Source: JBBDIK01 sp040880465
Lineage (GTDB): Bacteria; Actinomycetota; UBA4738; JBBDHU01
DNA length: 64,000 nucleotides
Assembly (NCBI GenBank): GCA_040880465.1
Contig: JBBDIK010000008.1
Location: 1 to 64,000, forward strand
Reading direction: 5' to 3'
Part shown: one piece after another, positions 59,163-64,000 of the stretch
How positions within the stretch are numbered: the stretch's first letter is position 1
Layout of the letters: every line of letters starts with the position of its first letter
The notes under the pieces: model-generated
What the model saw: only the letters and a program-made list of their open reading frames with translations
Told to the model about the DNA's origin: nothing
Database searches by the model: none
Translations under genes and position numbers: made by a program

Positions 59163-59705
59163 TCAGATCACCGGTGCGGCCTTGGTGATGAATGCGCCCA
59201 GCGCGCCCGCGATGCCCGCGATAGCGAACGCCGCGCAGAATGCGATGATTAGGACTTTCTTGATCCCTTGCTCTCTCACGAGCTTGACTCCGTAGTAGCT
59301 GACGGCCACGGCGACCGCCGTCGCCAGCAACGGCGCGATCCAAGCGATGTGCTCTTTCCACTCCATGCCGAACTCGTGCCACTGGGCGGTAGCACTGTCG
59401 GCGAGGAGCGCGTACTTGGCGCCACAGGCCTCGGTGAAGCTCTCCTCGCAGGCGCCGGTCGTGTCGGCCCGATACCACGGGTACACGATGAACGAACCGG
59501 TCAGGACGGTGAGCCAGGCGGCGACGGCCATGGTCCACGTGCCGATCTTGAGCCGCTTGGCTCGCTCGACCACCCCCGCGTCGGTCACGAGCCCCGGCCG
59601 GAGGCTCCATAGGCCTGCCAGTCCGCCGGCAAAGGCCAGGAGGAAGGCCGCTCCGAGGCCCATCCCGTGCACGATGGTCCAGAACTCTCGGCTCGTGAAG
59701 CTCAT
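59163..59705 (-). CDS. Five-helix membrane protein at the head of the nos locus
   Basis: The 180-residue protein has about five hydrophobic segments. Histidines sit at the start of helix 1 (FWTIVHGMGLG) and in TAQWHEFGMEWKEHIAWIAPL, positions that could hold b-type haem. Two cysteines flank an outward loop (TGACEESFTEACGAKYALL). I do not recognise a named family. As first gene of the run leading to nosZ, with a DosR-like site upstream, it may be part of a quinol-oxidising unit feeding the cupredoxin. That is inference from context. Confidence 0.55.
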   Translation of the reverse strand: MSFTSREFWTIVHGMGLGAAFLLAFAGGLAGLWSLRPGLVTDAGVVERAKRLKIGTWTMAVAAWLTVLTGSFIVYPWYRADTTGACEESFTEACGAKYALLADSATAQWHEFGMEWKEHIAWIAPLLATAVAVAVSYYGVKLVREQGIKKVLIIAFCAAFAIAGIAGALGAFITKAAPVI

Positions 59706-59787
59706 ACTTCCCCCTTCGGTCCAGGTTCCTTGGCTAACCTAGTCTGCGGCCTTCCCCCGCACGCAGGTCCAACGGAACGTCCGGGCC

Positions 59788-59801
59788 GGGACCTTCGGCC
59801 T
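59788..59801 (-). promoter_or_regulatory. DosR-box-like site before the first nos-locus gene
   Basis: GGGACCTTCGGCCT matches the DosR consensus at 10 of 14 positions and lies 83 bases upstream of the ATG at 59705. TAGGTT at 59736-59741 (minus strand) is a possible -10, which would place the box at about -64. Confidence 0.35.
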
Positions 59802-59821
59802 GGAAGTACGCCGAGTCGGCG

Positions 59822-59844
59822 GGTAGTGGGTCTGACCCACTACC
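59822..59844. terminator. Perfect 10-bp inverted repeat downstream of the dosR-like gene
   Basis: GGTAGTGGGT and ACCCACTACC flank CTG with no mismatch. It lies 45 bases beyond the stop of the dosR-like gene and 117 bases before the next gene on that strand. It could be a hairpin terminator, although a T-tract is lacking, or an operator for the membrane-protein operon. Confidence 0.45.
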
Positions 59845-59888
59845 AGTCGGCGGCGGGCCTCTTCACTACGATATCGTTGGTGCGATCG

Positions 59889-60551
59889 CTAGGTGCTGCC
59901 CGGCGTCGTCGTGTGCCGCGCGAGGTACGCCGCCGCCTCAGCACGCCGCGCCACCTCCAGCTTCGAAAGGATGCTCGAGACGTAGTTCTTGACGGTCTTC
60001 TCCGCCAGGTTGAGGTCCTCCCCGATCTCGCGGTTCGTCTTGCCGTCCGCGACTGCGGTCAGGATCCGCTCTTCCTGCGGAGACAGCCGCGCGAGCTTCT
60101 CGTCCTTGAGCAGATGCTTCCCCTTACGGAGACGGTCGAGCACCGCGGACGTGACTTCCGGGTCGAGCAGACTTTGTCCCTTGCCGACCGCGCGAACGGC
60201 CCGCACGAGTTCCCCGCCCTTGACCTGCTTCAGCACGTACCCCGAGGCTCCGGCCATGATCGATGCGAACAGTGCCTCGTCATCGGCGAATGACGTCAGC
60301 ATGATGACGTGCGTCTTCGGGTGGCGTGCGCGGATGTCCCGGGTTGCCTCGATCCCACTGCCGTCCGCGAGGCGCACGTCCATCACGACGACGTCGGGGC
60401 GCGTCCGGTCCGTTTCGTCGATCGCCTCGCGGACGGACCCAGCCTCACCGGTCACCACGATGTCGTCGGTCGCCTGGAGCAGGGCCTTGACCCCGTTGCG
60501 GACGACCTCGTGGTCGTCGACCAACACGACCCGAAGCGGCTGCTCGCTCAC
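59889..60551 (-). CDS. devR: DosR/DevR-like NarL-family response regulator
   Basis: The 220-residue regulator has a receiver domain (Asp12/13, phosphoacceptor Asp58, Thr86, Lys108) and a LuxR-type helix-turn-helix (about 150-210). The stretches VVLVDDHEVVRNGVKALL, GASGYVLKQVKGGELVRAV and LAEKTVKNYVS closely follow Mycobacterium DosR, and the receiver residues keep a constant offset of four from DosR. The recognition-helix match suggests binding to a similar GGGAC-n4-GTCCC box, and such sites occur nearby. DosR responds to low oxygen, NO and CO through haem kinases; no kinase gene is in the window. The GTG start lies four bases after the upstream gene. Confidence 0.85.
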   Translation of the reverse strand: MSEQPLRVVLVDDHEVVRNGVKALLQATDDIVVTGEAGSVREAIDETDRTRPDVVVMDVRLADGSGIEATRDIRARHPKTHVIMLTSFADDEALFASIMAGASGYVLKQVKGGELVRAVRAVGKGQSLLDPEVTSAVLDRLRKGKHLLKDEKLARLSPQEERILTAVADGKTNREIGEDLNLAEKTVKNYVSSILSKLEVARRAEAAAYLARHTTTPGST

Positions 60552-60555
60552 GGGT

Positions 60556-61098
60556 TCATGGTCCCATGCTCGGGGACCGCTCGCCAGCCGCGGGCGGGGC
60601 AGGTGGCGCAGCGGCCAAGGAGACCAGCTTGTCTCCCGCCCGGTCGAGGAAATCCTTCACCATCGTCTCGGCCACCCGATGCAAGAGCGCCCGGTCGATC
60701 GCCGCACCCACCGGCCCGAGGGGCGGCCGGTATCGCGCGCTGATCGCGAGTTGGGTCCGATGCGGGCCAAGTTCGGCCACCTCGACGTCCGCCTCGAAGA
60801 CGGGGAACAGTGACTGGTTCGAGGCGGCGCGCCACGTCATCGGCAGGACCGTCCGAGAGGGGAACCGGATCGGATCGCGGAACTCGATCACCACCCGTTT
60901 CTGTAGCCGGCCACTCGCCGTCAACCCCACCTCTCCCAGCAATGCCTCGCCGCGCTGCTCCACGTCCTCGACCAGGCCCGGGACCCACCCGCCGGGTTGT
61001 GCCAGGAGGGCATCTTCGACGACGGTCGTGGAGAGGGGCAGTTCCAGGAAGTACCGCGCGAACATGCCCTTAGCATCCGGGCTCTCGTGCGTCGTCAT
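60556..61098 (-). CDS. SRPBCC-like protein co-transcribed with the dosR-like gene
   Basis: The 180-residue soluble protein has a pattern of alternating strands and a long C-terminal helix (VGAAIDRALLHRVAETMVKDFLDRAGDKLVS) typical of START/SRPBCC folds, for example YRPPLGPVGAAIDRALL. It probably binds a hydrophobic ligand. No catalytic residues are evident. The gene precedes the dosR-like gene by four bases, so both share a promoter. ATG 61098 has no good ribosome-binding site; the DosR-like site is three bases upstream, and a later start (61065) is possible. Confidence 0.6.
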   Translation of the reverse strand: MTTHESPDAKGMFARYFLELPLSTTVVEDALLAQPGGWVPGLVEDVEQRGEALLGEVGLTASGRLQKRVVIEFRDPIRFPSRTVLPMTWRAASNQSLFPVFEADVEVAELGPHRTQLAISARYRPPLGPVGAAIDRALLHRVAETMVKDFLDRAGDKLVSLAAAPPAPPAAGERSPSMGP

Positions 61099-61100
61099 CA

Positions 61101-61114
61101 GGGACGAACGACCC
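61101..61114. promoter_or_regulatory. DosR-box-like site between the divergent dosR operon and stress genes
   Basis: GGGACGAACGACCC matches the DosR consensus at 11 of 14 positions. It lies in the 74-base gap between the divergent genes, 58 bases before the ATG at 61173. A weak TATCCG (61138-61143) would put its centre at about -42 for the rightward genes. Control of its own operon is also possible. Confidence 0.5.
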
Positions 61115-61172
61115 CTGCACCGGGGGACTCCCTGCCGTATCCGCCGGCGGAGGGGGCCGGCAGACTGCTTGC

Positions 61173-61610
61173 ATGAGCCATCCCGGAAGGGCCGTATTGC
61201 AGATCGGGTCCGACGCCGCGGCGGCCCGATGGCGCCGGGCGACGTTGAGCACGACGGGATGGTCCGTCATGACGTGCCGCGGGCCTGGGGCCGACCTCTG
61301 CCCCGTCGAGCACGGGCGGCCCTGCCCCTTGGTTCGCGAGGCGGACGTCGTCATCGTGGATCTCGCCCTCGAGACGCACACGAACCTCGAGAACGGGATC
61401 TCCCCGGGCGAGCTCCTCGCGTACTACCTCGGGGAAGACAAGCCGGTCATCGCGCTGACCCGCTCGCCTCACGGGATCCGGCCCTTCGTCGATGAGCGGG
61501 TCAAGGTGCTCGACCAACCACCATCCGCCGACGCGCTGGGGCGGGCCATCGCCGAGGCGATCCCTCCGTTCCAGAGTCCGCAGGTCCTGCCCCAGAAGAT
61601 CGCGCCTTGA
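61173..61610 (+). CDS. Small uncharacterised protein of the DosR-type cluster
   Basis: The 145-residue protein has MTCRGPGADLCPVEHGRPCPLVREADVVIVDLAL in the middle and GISPGELLAYYLGEDKPVIALTR after it. Three cysteines and two nearby acidic residues could bind a metal or cluster, and the VVIVDLALE strand resembles a Rossmann or nucleoside-binding fold. I do not recognise the family. It is the first gene rightward of the DosR-like site and may share a transcript with the multicopper oxidase. Confidence 0.6.
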   Translation: MSHPGRAVLQIGSDAAAARWRRATLSTTGWSVMTCRGPGADLCPVEHGRPCPLVREADVVIVDLALETHTNLENGISPGELLAYYLGEDKPVIALTRSPHGIRPFVDERVKVLDQPPSADALGRAIAEAIPPFQSPQVLPQKIAP

Positions 61611-61645
61611 CACCAGCCGTATCCATCGAGGGGAGAGGAACCGTC

Positions 61646-62968
61646 ATGACCATTTCCAAACGCATCCACTCCGTGTCTTCGCTCGCCGTGGGGGTCCTCG
61701 TGCTCACGCTCGTTGCCGCCGCATGTGGGGACCGTACCGGGGTCGAGGAGCCGGGCGGCGCGGCCGGGGAGGCCGCATCCGCCTCCCCGACGGTGAAACT
61801 CACGGAGTTCGCCATAGCGCCATCCGAGCTGCAGGTTCCGGTCGCGGAACCACTTCAGATCAACGTCGAGAACGGGGGTCAGGCACCGCACACGTTCGCC
61901 ATCGCCGTCGGCGACGAGACGTTCGAAACCGCGCTCATCGCGCCCGGGAGCTCCGAGACCTTGGACGTCCCGGCCCTCGAGCCGGGGTCGTACGAGATGC
62001 TGTGCACCGTAGCCGGCCACAAGGAGTCCGGGATGACCGGAACGGTCGTCGCCGGCGTTCCCACGTCCGCCGACGCGATGCCAGGGATGAACCAGGGCAG
62101 CACCTCGATCGCCGACATGCTGGCTGGGCACGAGGCCGGCGTGAAGGCGTTCCCGGCGGCGACCGAGGGAACAGGTGCGCAGCCCCTGAAGCCCGTCATG
62201 GACGACGGCGTGAAGGTATTCGAACTGACCGCCGAAGCCGTCGAGTGGGAGGTCTCCCCGGGCGAGTTCAAGACCGCCATGACCTACAACGGCACCGTAC
62301 CCGGCCCCGAACTGCGGGTCTTCGAGGGTGACCGGATGCGCGTGCATATCCAGAACGAGCTCCCCGAGCCGACGACGATCCACTGGCACGGGATGCATGT
62401 ACCGAACGCGATGGACGGCGTACCGTTCATCACCCAGGATCCGATCATGCCGGGCGAGGACTTCACGTACGAGTTCACGGTCAACAACGGCCCGGGCCTG
62501 TACCTGTACCACTCGCACTTCAACGCGACGGCCCAGGTCGAGAGCGGCCTCTACGGGCCGATCGTCGTGCAGGATCGCGGGAAGGACGCGGTCGACGCGG
62601 ACGTGGAGTACACCACCATCATCGGGGACGGACCACTCGGGTTCGTCCTCAACGGCAAGGGGTTCCCAGCGACGGCACCGATGGCGGCTGCCCGTGGCGA
62701 AACGGTCCTGCTCCACCTCGCGAACCTGGGCGAGGCGCTGCACCCGATGCACATGCACGGGTACGACTTCACGGTGATCCGCCAGGACGGGCAACCGGTT
62801 CGTCCACCCTCCCGGGTGAACACGCTGGTCGTGCCGCCCGGGACCACCTTCGACGTGTTGATCCGCGCGAACGCCCCCGGGGTCTGGGCCTTCCACTGCC
62901 ACATCCTGAGTCACGTGGAGGGTCCCGACGGGATGTACGGGATGGTCACGGCCCTCATCGTGGAGTAG
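61646..62968 (+). CDS. Multicopper oxidase with fused N-terminal cupredoxin
   Basis: The 440-residue lipoprotein (lipobox AAAC, Cys27) has an N-terminal cupredoxin (about 50-135; His in APHTF, Cys/His/Met in MLCTVAGHKESGM) and a two-domain multicopper oxidase (about 190-440). All four copper motifs are present: HWHGMHV, YHSHFN, LHPMHMHG and FHCHILSHVEGPDGM. That is the laccase pattern, not that of Cu nitrite reductase. The extra cupredoxin suggests electron exchange with another copper protein. ATG 61646 follows GGGAGAGG. Possible roles are oxygen scavenging, metal oxidation or donor recycling. Confidence 0.88.
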   Translation: MTISKRIHSVSSLAVGVLVLTLVAAACGDRTGVEEPGGAAGEAASASPTVKLTEFAIAPSELQVPVAEPLQINVENGGQAPHTFAIAVGDETFETALIAPGSSETLDVPALEPGSYEMLCTVAGHKESGMTGTVVAGVPTSADAMPGMNQGSTSIADMLAGHEAGVKAFPAATEGTGAQPLKPVMDDGVKVFELTAEAVEWEVSPGEFKTAMTYNGTVPGPELRVFEGDRMRVHIQNELPEPTTIHWHGMHVPNAMDGVPFITQDPIMPGEDFTYEFTVNNGPGLYLYHSHFNATAQVESGLYGPIVVQDRGKDAVDADVEYTTIIGDGPLGFVLNGKGFPATAPMAAARGETVLLHLANLGEALHPMHMHGYDFTVIRQDGQPVRPPSRVNTLVVPPGTTFDVLIRANAPGVWAFHCHILSHVEGPDGMYGMVTALIVE

Positions 62969-62971
62969 CCT
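62966..62971 (+). promoter_or_regulatory. Leaderless-type -10 element (TAGCCT)
   Basis: TAGCCT overlaps the stop codon of the oxidase gene and ends 8 bases before the ATG of the UspA gene, so an internal promoter is possible. Confidence 0.4.
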
Positions 62972-62979
62972 GCGCGGCG

Positions 62980-63432
62980 ATGGAGCTTGAGCGGATCGTC
63001 GTCGGCGTCGACGGATCGCCCGGGTCCCTCGCCGCCCTCGGATGGACTGCCGGACTTGCCGCGAAGGTCGGCGCCGAGGTCATCGTCGTTCACGGATTCG
63101 AGATGCCGGGCCTCGCCGCCGGACTCCGATTCGCCGCCGTCCCCCCGAACGTGCTGGATGAGGCTGCTGATTCCGCCCGCGCTCGGACGAAGGAAGCCCT
63201 CGAGGGCGAGTGGACCGAACCTCTTCGAACGGCGGGGGTGCCGCATAGAGCCGTCCTACTGGATCACGGCGGCGCAGGGGTCATCATCGACGTAGCGGAC
63301 GCAGAGAACGCCGGACTGATCGTCGTCGGTACCCGAGGTCACGGCGGCTTCAGCAACCTGCTGCTCGGCAGCGTGAGCTCGCACCTCGTCCACCACGCGC
63401 ACCGGCCCGTCGCGGTGATCCCGCCTCCCTAG
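62980..63432 (+). CDS. Universal stress protein (UspA family)
   Basis: The 150-residue protein has a single UspA domain with the nucleotide-binding signature VVGTRGHGGFSNLLLGSVSSHLVHHAHRPVAVI and the opening IVVGVDGSPGSLAALGWTAGLA. ATP-binding Usps are typical members of mycobacterial DosR regulons. It follows the multicopper oxidase by eleven bases and is followed by a CBS-domain gene, a combination often seen under dormancy control. Confidence 0.92.
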   Translation: MELERIVVGVDGSPGSLAALGWTAGLAAKVGAEVIVVHGFEMPGLAAGLRFAAVPPNVLDEAADSARARTKEALEGEWTEPLRTAGVPHRAVLLDHGGAGVIIDVADAENAGLIVVGTRGHGGFSNLLLGSVSSHLVHHAHRPVAVIPPP

Positions 63433-63526
63433 CCGCCCCGAGGTCCCGAGGAGAACGGGTCGAGCGGCACCTACGGATCGCCTCGATGCACGCCACCATG
63501 GGAACGGACCCAAGGAGGCGCCCGCG

Positions 63527-64000
63527 ATGACGACCGTTCAAGACGTGATGCGTGAGATGACCCCGACCGTCGGGCGATCAACCCCGTTCAAGGAGGTCGT
63601 CCAGACCATGGATGCCTTCCGGATGAGCGCGGTGCCGGTGGTCGACGAGGAAGGGCGGTTCGTCGGCATGGTGACGGAGGCCGACGTGCTCCTCAAGGAG
63701 GCGTACGGACCCGCGCCCGAAGCAAGGGTGTTCGAGCGATGGAGACATCGAGTCGAACTCGAGAAGGCATCGGGGACGACGGCCGGAGCGATCATGCGTC
63801 CGGCGCCGACCGTGACCCAGGCGACCCCGGTGTGGGAGGCCGCGAAAGTGATGCACGACGACGACCAGATCCGGCTCCCCGTGGTCGAACCCGACGGCAT
63901 GCTGATCGGCATCGTCACCTGGCGTGATCTGCTCCAGGATTTCCTGCGTACGGATGAGGCGATCCGACGCGAGATCGTCGAGGGGATCGCGCGGAGGGGG
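63527..64000 (+). CDS. CBS-domain protein (partial, runs off the window)
   Basis: The visible 158 residues hold two CBS domains (VQDVMREMTPTVGRSTPFKEVVQTMDAF with VPVVDEEGRFVGMVTEADVL; AGAIMRPAPTVTQATPVWEAAKVM with LPVVEPDGMLIGIVTWRDLL). A helix then continues past the edge, perhaps to a BON domain. CBS pairs bind adenosyl nucleotides. A comparable protein (Hrp1) belongs to the mycobacterial DosR regulon. CAAGGAGG precedes the ATG. The 3' end is not in the window. Confidence 0.88.
   Translation, partial: MTTVQDVMREMTPTVGRSTPFKEVVQTMDAFRMSAVPVVDEEGRFVGMVTEADVLLKEAYGPAPEARVFERWRHRVELEKASGTTAGAIMRPAPTVTQATPVWEAAKVMHDDDQIRLPVVEPDGMLIGIVTWRDLLQDFLRTDEAIRREIVEGIARRG

Noticed and set aside
61124..61136. 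Second DosR-box candidate (GGGACTCCCTGCC)
   Set aside because: Only about 8 of 14 consensus positions agree and the right arm is wrong; too weak to list as a site.
61646..62968. Copper nitrite reductase (NirK) as identity of the copper protein
   Set aside because: The motifs HWHG, HSH, HPMHMHG and HCHILSH form a laccase-type trinuclear site; the NirK pattern with its single type 2 site is not present.
1..64000. CRISPR arrays, insertion sequences, rRNA genes or a replication origin
   Set aside because: No regularly spaced repeats, transposase or integrase genes, rRNA stretches or DnaA-box clusters were recognised in the window.

Overview
The window is GC-rich, densely coding bacterial DNA and most likely comes from the chromosome of an environmental, possibly deep-branching member of the Actinomycetota. 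The evidence is the gene order topA, then an MFS transporter fused to thymidylate kinase, then holB; a response regulator that looks like mycobacterial DosR/DevR; paired TrkA proteins beside an APC-type potassium permease; a Pro/Glu-rich 49-residue protein beside an uncharacterised Trp-rich protein; many 1-4 base start/stop overlaps; and several genes whose start codon lies 6-9 bases after a TANNNT hexamer, as in leaderless transcription. The lineage is inferred from gene content only.

Layout. 1-8 kb: a tRNA-Thr(CGT) gene, an Fbp-type ferric iron ABC transporter and a YoaK-family membrane protein lie among decayed DNA. That DNA holds extra copies of the 5' half of the tRNA, three remnants of a DUF4143-type ATPase gene and a broken ABC-2 permease gene. 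Two secreted proteins with RTX-like repeats follow. 8.5-21.4 kb: a subtilase, an ABM-fold protein, an FHA-domain protein, a secreted endonuclease/phosphatase-fold lipoprotein, an orphan PotD-like binding protein, electron transfer flavoprotein (etfBA), a polytopic membrane protein, a membrane-anchored sulfite-oxidase-family molybdoenzyme and a DCC-family protein. 21.5-46.7 kb is mostly housekeeping: holB, MFS-tmk, topA, DedA, a YihY/BrkB protein, a KimA-like permease with two TrkA proteins, nadB, an OB-fold protein, a proton-pumping pyrophosphatase, nhaA, an LCP protein, a TerC-UspA pair, a methyltransferase, an MrfA-like helicase, a GerW/YtfJ-like protein and a TIGR00725-like protein.

46.7-64 kb is the distinctive part and looks like a low-oxygen, nitrogen-oxide respiration island. 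A siroheme/[4Fe-4S] nitrite or sulfite reductase overlaps a gene for an FrhB-type flavo-iron-sulfur protein, together resembling a split F420-dependent sulfite/nitrite reductase. Facing them is a run of ten genes on the minus strand: three small membrane proteins, a NirJ-like radical SAM protein, nosZ with intact Cu sites, a cupredoxin lipoprotein, a membrane protein, nosD, nosF and nosY. Upstream lie a DosR-like regulator with its operon partner and, divergently, a small unknown protein, a cupredoxin-fused multicopper oxidase, a universal stress protein and a CBS-domain protein cut by the window edge.

Sites resembling the DosR box occur in front of the siroheme reductase gene, nosZ, the first membrane gene of the nos run and the divergent dosR/stress-gene pair. 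At nosZ and the siroheme reductase they sit about 40-43 bases upstream of a predicted transcription start. The working model is one DosR-type regulon joining nitrite (or sulfite) reduction, N2O reduction and dormancy-type stress proteins, with cupredoxin rather than cytochrome c as electron carrier and possibly F420H2 as a reductant.
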